A DNA stretch of 64,000 nucleotides from the NCBI GenBank assembly GCA_049322355.1, contig JBMORG010000010.1, positions 496,001-560,000 of the forward strand, written 5' to 3'. The position numbers were made by a program, and so were the translations under genes. The notes below the pieces were generated by a model. The model was not told the DNA's origin. It saw only the letters and a program-made list of their open reading frames with translations, and did no database searches. Positions 25,136 to 34,302 of the stretch are shown piece by piece (the first letter of the stretch is position 1; every line of letters starts with the position of its first letter). The stretch comes from 0-14-0-80-60-11 sp049322355. GTDB lineage: Bacteria; Desulfobacterota; Desulfobaccia; Desulfobaccales; 0-14-0-80-60-11.

Positions 25136-26803
25136 ATGTTTAGCTTCAAAAGTTTGCAGTTTAGGCTAAATATTTTGTTGGTTGTGCCACTGACTCTTTT
25201 TTTACTGGTTATTGGGGCATTCGGCTACCGGTTCATTCAGGCTATTTTATTCAAGGAATGGCAGGAAATCGCCATCCTTAGGTTGGAGCGGGCCGCGCAC
25301 CAGATAGACATGCGGCTCCAGGCACAGATGCAATGGATGGATGTCTTTGCCAAGGCCGGGCAAGACCGCCAGGGGCCGGAAATCCATCACTGGCTCTTGC
25401 AGCAGCTAAAGTCCCAGCCCGGGGTCAGCCAGGTTAATTTGACCTGGGGGAAAACGGCAGAGAGTAAAGATCATCCTTCTGCCCTGAACCGGTCAGCAGC
25501 CATATCTTCCATCGGCTATTTTTACCCGCCAGATAGAAAATCCGTGGGGCTGCGGGGGGAGATCATGGATCAATCCGGGAAGCCCCTGGGCCGGCTTGAG
25601 GTAGTCTTAAGCTACGATGTCCTGATGCAGGACGTCCTTACCGAAGGGTGGATGGTGGCCCAGATGGCCTGTTTGGTGAGCCAGGAGGGGCACTACCTGG
25701 CCCACAGCAGTCCGGCCATGGAGGCCAGGCATTGTTTGGGAGAGACCCAGGACCCGGTAGAGCTGGCCATGCTCAAAGCCATGAAGGAAAAAGACTACGG
25801 CACGCTCGTGGGAGAAGGCTACCGCCCCGATGAGGTAATCGGGTATTACAAACTTCAAGCCGCCCCTTGGGTCATTATGTTGCACGCCCGAGGAAGCGAG
25901 ATTCTGGCCCCAATAATGCGGTTCCGCCTGTACTATGTGGCGGGTGGGGTTCTCTGCCTGATCGTAATCCTGGTGCTCCTCCGACTGGGAGTGCGTCCGG
26001 TAGTCATGGCCATCAGACGCATCGCAACCAGGGCCAGGTTGGTGGCCCGAGGAAATTACGGCGAACCCCTGCCGGTTACCAGCCGGGATGAAATCGGCCA
26101 ACTGACCGCCAGTTTCAATGACATGGTGGTCGGCCTGAAAGAACGGGATTTCATCAGCAACACCTTCGGGCGTTATGTTGATCAGGAGATCGCCCGGGAG
26201 CTCCTGAGCCGGCCAGAAGCTTCCCGTTTGGGCGGAGAAAAGCGGGAAGTGGTCATCCTGTTTTCCGACGTCAGGGGTTTCACTCCTCTGGCCGAAACCC
26301 TAAGCCCCGAAACCATCATCCACATGATAAACCGCCATTTTGCCCGGATGATCGAAGTGATCCAGGCACACCGGGGAATCATCGTGGACTTTTTGGGAGA
26401 TGCCATCTTGGCCTTTTTCGATCCGTTGGATGGCCCCCTTGGTCCGGTGGCGCAGCGTGCGCTGGACTGCGCGGTCAAGATGCATGCGGCCGTGGAAAAG
26501 GAGAACCTCACCGAACCTGGCTATCCCCCGCTTCATATCGGCATCGGTCTCCACGCCGGGGAAGTGATAGTGGGGAACATTGGCTCAGAAACCCGGGCGA
26601 AATACGGTATCATCGGCTCAGCGGTAAATCTTACCCACCGCATCCAGGGCCAAGCTCAGGCCGGTGAGGTGGTGATTTCCCAAGAAGTCTACAGCCAGTC
26701 CGAAGTAAAGCCCGTTATACTCAAAACCTTCCGAACTCCTCTCAAGGGCATCAAAGAGCCGGTGAATCTTTATGTAATTCACAGCCATAGTGGAATGGCC
26801 TGA
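25136..26803 (+). CDS. Membrane-bound adenylate/guanylate cyclase with HAMP
   Basis: A 555-residue class III cyclase. Helix 1 (ILLVVPLTLFLLVIGAFGY) and helix 2 (YYVAGGVLCLIVILVLLRLG) enclose a periplasmic sensor of about 220 residues (double-Cache-like). HAMP follows (MAIRRIATRARLVARGNYGE), then the cyclase catalytic domain (about 365-545) with the metal Asp pair in VILFSDVRGFTPLAE and IVDFLGDAILAFFDP, and YGIIGSAVNLTHRIQ, where Ser replaces the usual Asp. It probably makes cAMP in response to a periplasmic ligand. AAAGG is distant from the ATG. Confidence 0.9.
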   Translation: MFSFKSLQFRLNILLVVPLTLFLLVIGAFGYRFIQAILFKEWQEIAILRLERAAHQIDMRLQAQMQWMDVFAKAGQDRQGPEIHHWLLQQLKSQPGVSQVNLTWGKTAESKDHPSALNRSAAISSIGYFYPPDRKSVGLRGEIMDQSGKPLGRLEVVLSYDVLMQDVLTEGWMVAQMACLVSQEGHYLAHSSPAMEARHCLGETQDPVELAMLKAMKEKDYGTLVGEGYRPDEVIGYYKLQAAPWVIMLHARGSEILAPIMRFRLYYVAGGVLCLIVILVLLRLGVRPVVMAIRRIATRARLVARGNYGEPLPVTSRDEIGQLTASFNDMVVGLKERDFISNTFGRYVDQEIARELLSRPEASRLGGEKREVVILFSDVRGFTPLAETLSPETIIHMINRHFARMIEVIQAHRGIIVDFLGDAILAFFDPLDGPLGPVAQRALDCAVKMHAAVEKENLTEPGYPPLHIGIGLHAGEVIVGNIGSETRAKYGIIGSAVNLTHRIQGQAQAGEVVISQEVYSQSEVKPVILKTFRTPLKGIKEPVNLYVIHSHSGMA

Positions 26804-26900
26804 TGCTCGAAAACGGAGGCTGAGTAGAAGTTAGGAAGCCATCTTATTGAAGCACTTGGCAATTTTCTCTATTTCGGAAAATTTAGACAAGGGAGATTAG

Positions 26901-27485
26901 ATGAACACCGTCTGGCTTTTGGTCATTTGTATCAGCGTCTTGTTTTCTGCTGTAAGCGGTAGGATAGATGAGTTCACCAAAGCCATGTTTGAAGCCGGTA
27001 AGGCTGCGGTGGAGGTCTGCCTCTACCTGGTGGGGATAGTTTCCCTGTGGTTGGGACTCACCAAAATCCTGGAAGATTCTGGCTTAATTTACAAACTCTC
27101 CAATTTTTTTGGGGCCGCTGTTTCGCTGCTCTTCAGAAATATTCCCAAAGGCCATCCCTCCACTACTGCCATAACCCTTAATTTACTGGCCAATCTCTTT
27201 GGGTTGGGTAATGCGGCCACCCCTTTGGGGATCAAGGCTATGGAAGACCTTCAGACGCTAAATGACAGGCCGGATACGGTAACCTTTGAAATGATGCTCT
27301 TTATAGTCATAAATACCTCGAGCATTCAATTGATTCCTTTTACAGTAATCGGGCTGATGGCAAATTACGGCTCGAACAATCCGAATATCATTGTTTTGCC
27401 GGTCCTGGTTTCCACGGTCATATCCTCTGCAATTGCGGTAGCCATACTTTTCTTATTCAAGAAATTAAAACAAGGAGCGGCATAA
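26901..27485 (+). CDS. spmA: Spore maturation protein A-like membrane protein
   Basis: A 194-residue nucleoside-recognition (Gate) domain membrane protein. The family signature is clear: AGKAAVEVCLYLVGIVSLWLG, the SGLIYKLSNF segment, and NLLANLFGLGNAATPLGIKAME. SpmA and SpmB work as a pair; in Bacillus they affect spore-core dehydration, but the pair is widespread in non-sporulating Gram-negatives where the role is unknown. GGGAG precedes ATG 26901. It is one base from spmB. Confidence 0.9.
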   Translation: MNTVWLLVICISVLFSAVSGRIDEFTKAMFEAGKAAVEVCLYLVGIVSLWLGLTKILEDSGLIYKLSNFFGAAVSLLFRNIPKGHPSTTAITLNLLANLFGLGNAATPLGIKAMEDLQTLNDRPDTVTFEMMLFIVINTSSIQLIPFTVIGLMANYGSNNPNIIVLPVLVSTVISSAIAVAILFLFKKLKQGAA

Positions 27486-27486
27486 G

Positions 27487-28020
27487 ATGCAGGTAATAAA
27501 CCTCATATGCAAATATTTGATACCTATGTTTGTATTATTTACAGTGTGTTATGGGTTTATTAAGAAGGTACCCGTGTACGATTCTTTTGTTTCAGGGGCT
27601 AAAGATGGAATAGGAATAATAATGGGTATTTTTCCCTATATTCTGGCAATATTCATTGTGGTCAAAACCTTTGAGGCCTCCGGGGCTCATGATTTTCTTA
27701 AGGGTATGTTTTCATTGGCTTCAGGTCCACTTCACATCCCCCCGGAGGTGTTTTCCATCGCGTTGGTAAAGCCCTTTTCCAATGCGGCTTCCGTGGGTAT
27801 TTTTACGGAGATTCTCAAAGCTACGGGCCCCGACTCTCTCGGCAGCGTGGCCGCGGCGGTTATCATGGGAAGCGCCGAAACCACTTTTTACGTTTTGGCG
27901 GTTTACCTTGGGGCTGTAGGGATCAAGAAGACCAAATACCTTGTTCCGGTCTGCATCATTGCTGACTTTGTAGGGGTAATAATCGCCATTATCTTGGTGA
28001 AGTTGATGTTTCAATCTTAA
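27487..28020 (+). CDS. spmB: Spore maturation protein B-like membrane protein
   Basis: A 177-residue Gate-domain partner of SpmA. Segments include YDSFVSGAKDGIGIIMGIFP, VVKTFEASGAHDFL, VKPFSNAASVGIFTEIL and GSAETTFYVLAVYLGAVGIKK, the SpmB signature. AAGGAG for this gene lies in the last codons of spmA, so they are coupled. No sporulation genes accompany the pair in the window. Confidence 0.9.
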   Translation: MQVINLICKYLIPMFVLFTVCYGFIKKVPVYDSFVSGAKDGIGIIMGIFPYILAIFIVVKTFEASGAHDFLKGMFSLASGPLHIPPEVFSIALVKPFSNAASVGIFTEILKATGPDSLGSVAAAVIMGSAETTFYVLAVYLGAVGIKKTKYLVPVCIIADFVGVIIAIILVKLMFQS

Positions 28021-28133
28021 ATCATTGCGGTCAACGTAACAGAAACACTGGTCCGGAACTTAGATAGATAGTTAGGATGGTTTTAGGTCTTAAGAAGCTT
28101 GGGAGGGTGTAAGGGAAAATTCGGCGAGCGAGA

Positions 28134-28538
28134 TTATTTTTCCAGCATGAGAGGCGAGAGAAATGTTTGGCCACGGCGGATGGTTTTTATGGCGGAATGC
28201 AGGATCTCATTGGCATCCTCTTTTAGCACATAGCCGTCGGCGCCGCTATTCATGGCTACATAAAGATATTCCTTATTCTTATGCATAGTCAGGACCAATA
28301 ATTTTATTGTGGGATATCGTTCTTTAATAATTTTGATTGCCTCAATTCCCCAAAGCCTAGGCATCGATATATCCAAAATAATCATATCCGGTATGGTTTC
28401 CTTAAGCAATTCCAAAAGTGTCAAACCATTGCCGGTTTCGGCCACCACGCTAAGGCCTGGGTCTTCTTGAATAATCCGTTTGATACCTTCGCGCACTAAA
28501 GCATGATCGTCAGCCAGTATAATACGATAATCGGACAT
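28134..28538 (-). CDS. Receiver-only response regulator (NarL/FixJ-type, no output domain)
   Basis: A 134-residue receiver domain. The acidic pocket is IILADDHALVREG, the phospho-acceptor Asp lies in DMIILDISMPRLWGIEAIKI, Thr in LLVLTMHKN and Lys in GYVLKEDANEIL. Sequence is NarL/FixJ-like up to GQTFLSPLMLEK and then stops; the LuxR-type helix-turn-helix that normally follows is absent in all frames downstream. Either it is a genuine stand-alone receiver or a C-terminally truncated regulator. ATG 28538 has AGGA seven bases upstream. No kinase is adjacent. Confidence 0.82.
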   Translation of the reverse strand: MSDYRIILADDHALVREGIKRIIQEDPGLSVVAETGNGLTLLELLKETIPDMIILDISMPRLWGIEAIKIIKERYPTIKLLVLTMHKNKEYLYVAMNSGADGYVLKEDANEILHSAIKTIRRGQTFLSPLMLEK

Positions 28539-28991
28539 CGGTTGTCCTGAGTCGGTAAGTTTCTTAAACAAGTAAGACTGCTGAATGCAACTGTCAAGAT
28601 ACTGGACCAGATGGAAGGCAATCCAGGTCGCCTTCATGGCGGGTTTGGCCGAGACTGCTGTTCGGGGGCGGCTGACTGTCTTGCCTTTTGGGTTCGTTCA
28701 TGAGGATTTTTGAATCAACCCTTAACCAAGTTGAATTTGAAAACGTTTTATAGTATCTTGCAGCTATCCTCGGGGGAGGGGCTGGTCTGTAAAGGCTCAA
28801 CAAGAAATGCCCTTAACCATTGGCAAATCCCCAGCCGAATAATAGGAGGGCGGAGAATTTGTCGGGTGGATTACCTTGCTTGGCGTTGGTGGAAAGGAGC
28901 GCAGCTTTGTGCAAAAAGGCTTTGGCAACCTGCTCCATCGAGGCTGCAGCCTACGGTTACCAAATATAAAATTCAATCAGGAAGATAGACA
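28539..28991. other. Non-coding spacer, 453 bases
   Basis: Between divergent genes. A short plus-strand open frame near 28710-28988 has a Trp/Arg-rich, non-protein-like composition and was not called. Presumed to contain both promoters. Confidence 0.35.
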
Positions 28992-29792
28992 ATGACTCCT
29001 ATGATCCGTTTGCTGGTCGGTATTACCTTGCTGGCCATGTGCTTCTGTGGTCCTGCGGCGTTGGCCGACGACCAGGTCACCGTTCCCGTGTTGGTTTACC
29101 ATCGCTTCGGCCCCACCGTGGCCGACGGCATGACCGTGACTACCAAACTGTTCGAATCGCATCTCCAGTGGCTCAAGGATCACCAATACACAGTGATACC
29201 GTTGCGGACGCTGGTGAACTACCTGCGGGGCGAAGGGCCGCCGCCGCCCCCCAAGTCAGTGGTGATCACTGCTGATGACGCCCACAAGACAGTCTTTAGC
29301 GATATGCTGCCGCTGGTGCGCAAATACAATATTCCCGTGACTTTATTTGTCTATCCTTCGTGCATCTCCAATGCCTCCTACGCCATGACTTGGGAGCAGT
29401 TGAAACAACTGCAGGCAACCGGTCTATTCGACATGCAGTCGCACACCTTTTGGCACCCAAATTTCAAGAAGGACAAAAAGAAACTGAAACCCGCAGAATA
29501 CCAGAAAGAGGTGGACACCCAACTCACCAAGTCAAAGGCTGTTTTGGAGAAGAGGTTTGGCACTAAAGTGGACATACTGGCCTGGCCTTTTGGTATCTAT
29601 GACGACGAGTTGGAGAGAGAGGCCGCCAAGGCTGGTTACGTGATGGCCTTAAGCATTGACCGCCGCAATGCCAGCAAATCCGAGAAAATGATGGCCCAGC
29701 CCCGCTACCTGATGGTCAACGCCGACAACCTCAAGCGGTTTGAAGCCATCGTCACCGGCCAGGCCCAGGAAAAAGGGCATAAAACTTATTGA
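28992..29792 (+). CDS. Exported polysaccharide deacetylase (NodB family)
   Basis: A 266-residue protein with a signal peptide (MIRLLVGITLLAMCFCGPAALA). The NodB domain begins VPVLVYHRFGP. Motif 1, usually TFDDG, reads VVITADDAHKTVF, keeping the Asp pair but with Ala/His around it; motif 2 is MQSHTFWHPNF with the metal His pair; motif 3 is LAWPFGIYDDELE. It should remove N- or O-acetyl groups from a glycan in the periplasm or at the surface. Together with the following DUF4015 gene it suggests exopolysaccharide modification. AGGAAG precedes ATG. Confidence 0.88.
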   Translation: MTPMIRLLVGITLLAMCFCGPAALADDQVTVPVLVYHRFGPTVADGMTVTTKLFESHLQWLKDHQYTVIPLRTLVNYLRGEGPPPPPKSVVITADDAHKTVFSDMLPLVRKYNIPVTLFVYPSCISNASYAMTWEQLKQLQATGLFDMQSHTFWHPNFKKDKKKLKPAEYQKEVDTQLTKSKAVLEKRFGTKVDILAWPFGIYDDELEREAAKAGYVMALSIDRRNASKSEKMMAQPRYLMVNADNLKRFEAIVTGQAQEKGHKTY

Positions 29793-29798
29793 TCGAAA

Positions 29799-29819
29799 GC
29801 TGTCAGCGTTCAGTTATCA
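29799..29819. repeat. Heptamer tandem repeat after the deacetylase gene
   Basis: GCTGTCA, GCGTTCA, GTTATCA: three 7-base units, starting seven bases past the stop codon. Confidence 0.5.
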
Positions 29820-29904
29820 ATGTTATCAAGCGAAGATCCTTGGTCGATAACCCGAATACCGCCCAACGTCAAAGTCCCCGGGGCGGAAGGGTAGAGGGGT
29901 GGGA

Positions 29905-31197
29905 ATGAAGAGACAACTCTGGATGTATATACTTATCCTGGTGGGAGCCTTGGTTTTCACCATGCCGGCAGGCGCCGATGACGCCCAAACCAAACCGCCT
30001 TCCGCACCTGGGGCCAAAGTCTATAGCGGTAAGGTCATTGACGCCCAGACCAAGGCCCCCATCGAGGGCGCCCTGGTCACCCTGGGCGAACAGGTCGTGC
30101 GCACCGACAAAGAGGGAGCCTTCCAACTGAATGGAACCGGTGAGAGGCTCAAGCTACGAGCTGCCGGTTATGCCCGGCAGGAACTGGCTATAACTGAATT
30201 GGGCAACCCCCAGGCAGAGATCGCCCTCAACCCATTCAAGGTCAAGGCCCTCTATCTCACGGTTTACGGGACTGCCGTCAATAGGATCCGGGAAGCCGCC
30301 TTGGAAGCCATCAAGGTCAATAATATGAATGCTCTGGTAATCGACGTCAAGGGGGATAGGGGGTTTATACCCTTCAAAGTCGACATCCCTCTGGCCGAAG
30401 AGATCGGGGCCCAAAAGACCATTCTCATCAAGGACATGCCGGCCCTCGTGGCGAGTCTGAAGGAGAAAGGCCTCTACCTCATCGCTCGTATCGTCGTCTT
30501 CAAAGATGATCCTTTGGCCGAAGCCAAGCCTCAGTGGGCCGTTAAAAAGGGGGGAGCGGTCTTCCGTGACCGTGAAAGACTGCGCTGGGTCGATCCCTTC
30601 CGCCGGGAGGTATGGGATTACAACATCGCTATTGCCAAGGTCGCGGCAAACCTGGGCTTCGACGAGGTCCAGTTTGATTACGTCCGTTTTCCTGACACCA
30701 AGGGAGTGGTGTTCTCTCAGCCGGCGAACCAGGATACCCGCACCGAAGCCATCACCGGCTTCTTGAAAGCGGCACATCAGGCCCTGGCGCCAACCAACGT
30801 CATGGTGGCTGCGGACATTTTCGGCTACGTTTTATGGAATTTAGACGACACCGGCATCGGTCAGAAGATAGATGCGGCCGTTAATGCCGTGGATATCGTC
30901 TCCCCCATGCTTTACCCCTCGGGATATCATCTAGGCATTCCCAACTACCGTAATCCAGTGCAGCATCCCTATGAAATTGTCTATCTGTCGTTAAAGCGCG
31001 CCCAGGAGCGCACCGGCGCCTCTCCCCTCCGCTTCCGACCTTGGTTGCAAGCCTTTCGGGATTATGCGTTCCGGGGAGGAGACTTTGCCGAGGCCCGGAT
31101 GCGGACGCAGATCAAAGCCTCGGATGCTTTCGGAGCCAGCGGCTGGATGTTTTGGAATCCTCGCAATATCTACCCGACGGGAAAGTTTGCGGATTGA
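29905..31197 (+). CDS. Exported DUF4015 putative glycoside hydrolase with beta-sandwich N-domain
   Basis: A 430-residue protein with a signal peptide (LWMYILILVGALVFTMPAGA). Residues about 38-105 are a carboxypeptidase-regulatory-like beta-sandwich (GKVIDAQTKAPIEGALVTLG). The rest is a DUF4015 TIM-barrel (VKALYLTVYGTAVNRIREAA, LVIDVKGDRGF, FDEVQFDYVRFPDTKG, DIVSPMLYPSGYHLG, GWMFWNPRNIYP), a family proposed to be glycosidases. The FDYVRFPD segment has the likely acidic residues. Substrate unknown; its partner is the deacetylase upstream. ATG 29905 with GAGG seven bases before it is preferred over GTG 29899. Confidence 0.85.
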   Translation: MKRQLWMYILILVGALVFTMPAGADDAQTKPPSAPGAKVYSGKVIDAQTKAPIEGALVTLGEQVVRTDKEGAFQLNGTGERLKLRAAGYARQELAITELGNPQAEIALNPFKVKALYLTVYGTAVNRIREAALEAIKVNNMNALVIDVKGDRGFIPFKVDIPLAEEIGAQKTILIKDMPALVASLKEKGLYLIARIVVFKDDPLAEAKPQWAVKKGGAVFRDRERLRWVDPFRREVWDYNIAIAKVAANLGFDEVQFDYVRFPDTKGVVFSQPANQDTRTEAITGFLKAAHQALAPTNVMVAADIFGYVLWNLDDTGIGQKIDAAVNAVDIVSPMLYPSGYHLGIPNYRNPVQHPYEIVYLSLKRAQERTGASPLRFRPWLQAFRDYAFRGGDFAEARMRTQIKASDAFGASGWMFWNPRNIYPTGKFAD

Positions 31198-31255
31198 TGG
31201 CCAGTTGAATGGAGAATAATTATTCTATTTGCGGATAGAATTTGCCAAAGACTTC

Positions 31256-31480
31256 TTAGCTGGTTTGACACAAGATAAAAACTGCCAGAATTAAACCCAC
31301 AAGAACCATCATATTAAATTCGAGTCTCCTAACCCTGGCATCAGCTTCGGGTAGAGGTGCGACCTGTTCAAGGTCAACTTCCTGAGCCAGTTGGGATATC
31401 AGGGCGTTATACTCTTCCCTTGAAACTATTTGACCGCAGGACCTGGAATCCCTTCCACTATTCAAGTTCGTCATTATCAT
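31256..31480 (-). CDS. Small tail-anchored membrane protein
   Basis: A 74-residue protein: a polar, acidic N terminus (EEYNALISQLAQEVDLEQ, then PLPEADARVRRLEF) and one C-terminal helix (FNMMVLVGLILAVFILCQ). GGAG six bases before ATG 31480 supports translation. No family recognised. It converges on the DUF4015 gene. Confidence 0.5.
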   Translation of the reverse strand: MIMTNLNSGRDSRSCGQIVSREEYNALISQLAQEVDLEQVAPLPEADARVRRLEFNMMVLVGLILAVFILCQTS

Positions 31481-31539
31481 TGAGGTCTCCTTACAACTCT
31501 TATCGGCATAAGAAGGGGAGGTCTTTAATTCTGCAGAGG

Positions 31540-31560
31540 GCTGTCAGTCATCAGTTTCCT
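31540..31560. repeat. Heptamer tandem repeat
   Basis: GCTGTCA, GTCATCA, GTTTCCT: 7-nt units related to the tract at 29799, located in the spacer before sixA. Confidence 0.4.
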
Positions 31561-31773
31561 GGTAAAAGTAGTCGCATACATAAATAGCGGGGTGAATTTG
31601 AAACCGGGCCCGGCCTAAATTTTTTTATAAAAAATGGTAGCAGGAGAATAAATTTTGGGTGGTGTGAGCCGCGGCAGGAGTTTGCTCTTGCGTGTAGAAT
31701 TGCGGCTTGGATTTGGATATCTTAAGATTGTTTGCTGTGAAACTGGTCTTGACATTTTTTAAGGAGGTTTTCA

Positions 31774-32238
31774 ATGTTTCTTTACTTAGTGCAGCATGCC
31801 GAGGCTAAACGAAAAGATGAAGACCTGGAAAGAGACCTGACGGAAAAAGGCCGCCGGGATGTCGAGAAGCTGGCAAAATTTGTGGCGCAGCTGGATTTGC
31901 CAGTCGGCCAAATATGGCACAGCGGCAAGACCAGGGCTTTAAGTACCGGGAAAATTTTGGCTAACTCTTTAAATCCACCCCAGGGATTTAAGGAAGCCAA
32001 AGGCTTGGCGCCTCTGGACGACCCCGAAGGTTGGGCTGACCGATTCTCCGCCATGGACGAGAACATCATGCTGGTGGGACATCTTCCCCATCTAGCCAGA
32101 TTGGCCGCCCTGCTCCTTACCGGTGACCAAGAAAAGAACGTGATTGATTTCAAAATGGGTGGCATGGTCTGTTTGCGGCGGGGGCCAGAAGCGCGATGGA
32201 CAGTAGCCTGGATGATTATCCCGGAAATAATTTTCTAA
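31774..32238 (+). CDS. sixA: Phosphohistidine phosphatase
   Basis: A 154-residue histidine-phosphatase-superfamily protein of the short SixA type. The nucleophile His lies in LYLVQHAEAKRKDEDLERDL; the usual RHG is QHA, a variation common in SixA-like proteins. IWHSGKTRALSTGKIL gives the second conserved region and MLVGHLPHLARLAALLL the second catalytic His. It would dephosphorylate phosphohistidine in HPt domains or metabolic enzymes. AAGGAGG precedes ATG. Confidence 0.88.
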   Translation: MFLYLVQHAEAKRKDEDLERDLTEKGRRDVEKLAKFVAQLDLPVGQIWHSGKTRALSTGKILANSLNPPQGFKEAKGLAPLDDPEGWADRFSAMDENIMLVGHLPHLARLAALLLTGDQEKNVIDFKMGGMVCLRRGPEARWTVAWMIIPEIIF

Positions 32239-32404
32239 TTGATATCCCGGCCACTTAACTCCGGTGGGTTCATCATGTGTGGCCTGAAAAATTGGCTGAA
32301 ATTATTGCCTCAATCCTCTGCCATGTTTATTTATGAGATAAGTCCTTTCTTGAGTCCCATAAGCAGAAATATATGCTGTCGAACACTCCTCAAGGAGAGC
32401 AGAT

Positions 32405-34048
32405 ATGGAACAGACTGAGACGACGACAGTAGGCCAGTATTTGGTCAGGCGTCTGGAGCAGGTGGGATTGAAGCATATCTTCGGGGTCCCCGGCGACTAT
32501 GTGCTGCGGTTCTTTGATTTATTGGAGGCCTCCAATATCGACCTGGTGGTGACCTGCAACGAGCTGAACGCCGGCTATGCTGCGGATGCCTACGCCAGGC
32601 TGAACGGCGTCGGTGGTGTGTGCGTTACCTATGGGGTGGGTGGTTTCAGCGTATTTAATGCCGTGGCAGGGGCTTTTGCCGAACGGGTGCCGTTAATCGT
32701 CGTCAGTGGCGGGCCCCGGATTACTCAAGGCTCTTCCCGGGTGCTTCTGCACCACACCATCGGCGAAATGAATTTGCAATACAAAATATTTGAGCATATC
32801 ACGGCGGCCGCGGTGGTTCTTCAGGACCCGGCACAGGCTCCGGACCAGATTGATCAGACCATCGCCGTCTGCCTCCGGGCCCGGCGGCCAGTATATATCG
32901 AGATTCCCATGGATATGGTAGCTCAGCCCTGCCGACCAGCCGGTTCTTTTGAGCCCGATACCACCATCCCCAGCGACCCGGAAGCCCTAACTGAAGCCGT
33001 GGCCGAGGCTGCCCAGATGCTGGCCGCAGCAAGAAACCCGGCCGTTCTCGTGGGGGTGGAAATTCACCGGTTGGGCCTATGCCAGGAAATGGAACAATTT
33101 ATCAGCTCTACCAGGTATCCCTTTGCCACCACGATCTCTGGGAAATCAGTTCTTTCGGAAAGACACCCTCAATTCTTGGGGGTCTATTTCGGGAAACTGG
33201 GGCCCGAGGCCGTGAAGCAATCGATGGAGGAAGCCGATGTGCTCCTCTGTCTGGGGACTTTGATGACTGATGTCGATTTAGGGATTGACACTGCCACTCA
33301 TTTTCATGGTGCCATGATAGTGGCTAATTCAGATAAAGTGGGTATCAAACATCATATTTATCCCCAAGTCGCATTGGGGGATTTTATTCGGGATTTGCAG
33401 GCCGGTCTTCCCCCGAGCCGGCAAGAGGAGATGGCGCCAGGGCACGCCGCCTTGGCCGGAAGACTGGACTTTACCCCTGTGCCCTCCCATAAAATTACCT
33501 TGAAGAGGTTTTATCAAAGACTCAACCGTTTCCTGGATAAAAACAACTTAATAATTTCTGATGCGGGCAACGCAACTCTGTTCGGCGCCTCTGAACTTTT
33601 CCTTCCCGACGAGGTGCCGTTTATTGCCCAGGCATTTTACGTTTCCATCGGTTATTCTCTCCCTGCAACTCTGGGGGTTAAACTGGCGGCGCCTAATCTC
33701 AGGCCCATCGCGTTCATCGGTGATGGTGCTTTCCAGATGACGGTCCAGGAGTTGTCAACCATCATCCGGCGGGGTTTAAACCCCATTATCTTCATCATGA
33801 ACAACGATGGTTACGCCATCGAACGGGTGTTTCATGACGGGCCTTACAACGACCTGCAAATGTGGCGTTATAGTGGCTTGCCCGAAATTTTTGGCGGTGG
33901 TTGGGCCTGCGAAGTGAGGACCGAAGGCGAATTGGAGGACGCCCTGAACCAGGCCTTAAGCCGGCCCAAGGAACTGGTCTTCATTGAGGTCCGTCTGGAT
34001 CGGCAGGACTATTGGGAGAGCCTGTTAAAGTTAAAAAACCTTAGATAG
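32405..34048 (+). CDS. Thiamine-diphosphate decarboxylase (pyruvate/indolepyruvate decarboxylase type)
   Basis: A 547-residue protein of the pyruvate-decarboxylase family. The activating Glu lies in VTCNELNAGYAADAYARLNG, and the paired active-site His, diagnostic of PDC/IPDC against acetolactate synthase, in VLLHHTIGEMNLQYK. The thiamine-diphosphate motif is GDGAFQMTVQELS through IMNNDGYAIERVFHDG. It would convert pyruvate or another 2-oxoacid to the aldehyde. AAGGAG precedes ATG. It stands alone, with no alcohol dehydrogenase next to it; substrate specificity is not predictable from sequence by eye. Confidence 0.9.
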   Translation: MEQTETTTVGQYLVRRLEQVGLKHIFGVPGDYVLRFFDLLEASNIDLVVTCNELNAGYAADAYARLNGVGGVCVTYGVGGFSVFNAVAGAFAERVPLIVVSGGPRITQGSSRVLLHHTIGEMNLQYKIFEHITAAAVVLQDPAQAPDQIDQTIAVCLRARRPVYIEIPMDMVAQPCRPAGSFEPDTTIPSDPEALTEAVAEAAQMLAAARNPAVLVGVEIHRLGLCQEMEQFISSTRYPFATTISGKSVLSERHPQFLGVYFGKLGPEAVKQSMEEADVLLCLGTLMTDVDLGIDTATHFHGAMIVANSDKVGIKHHIYPQVALGDFIRDLQAGLPPSRQEEMAPGHAALAGRLDFTPVPSHKITLKRFYQRLNRFLDKNNLIISDAGNATLFGASELFLPDEVPFIAQAFYVSIGYSLPATLGVKLAAPNLRPIAFIGDGAFQMTVQELSTIIRRGLNPIIFIMNNDGYAIERVFHDGPYNDLQMWRYSGLPEIFGGGWACEVRTEGELEDALNQALSRPKELVFIEVRLDRQDYWESLLKLKNLR

Positions 34049-34068
34049 CTGACTGCTGGAAGCTGGGT
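34048..34068. repeat. Heptamer tandem repeat at the end of the decarboxylase gene
   Basis: GCTGACT, GCTGGAA, GCTGGGT: three 7-base units that begin on the final base of the stop codon. Confidence 0.4.
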
Positions 34069-34105
34069 AGTCTTATAAAAAGGTCTACAATTTTGGGGAA
34101 AAGCT

Positions 34106-34126
34106 AACCTAAAATTTAGGTTTTTT
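34106..34126 (+). terminator. Possible intrinsic terminator after the decarboxylase gene
   Basis: AACCTA, loop AAATT, TAGGTT then TTTT. The stem is AT-rich and short, so it is weak, but it is correctly placed 58 bases after the stop. Confidence 0.4.
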
Positions 34127-34302
34127 GAAGGATGAAATCAGGGAAACCCCGATTTTCTTTTGAAGATTAAGAGGTGATTATACTGTCAAAGCTCAATATA
34201 AGGAGAACAATCACCGGGTAAATATCATTTGATAAGTTCCTCAAAACGCGGTTCCATATTCTCAGATTTATTTTCAACCACTTAGCTGCATAAGGAATGG
34301 TT

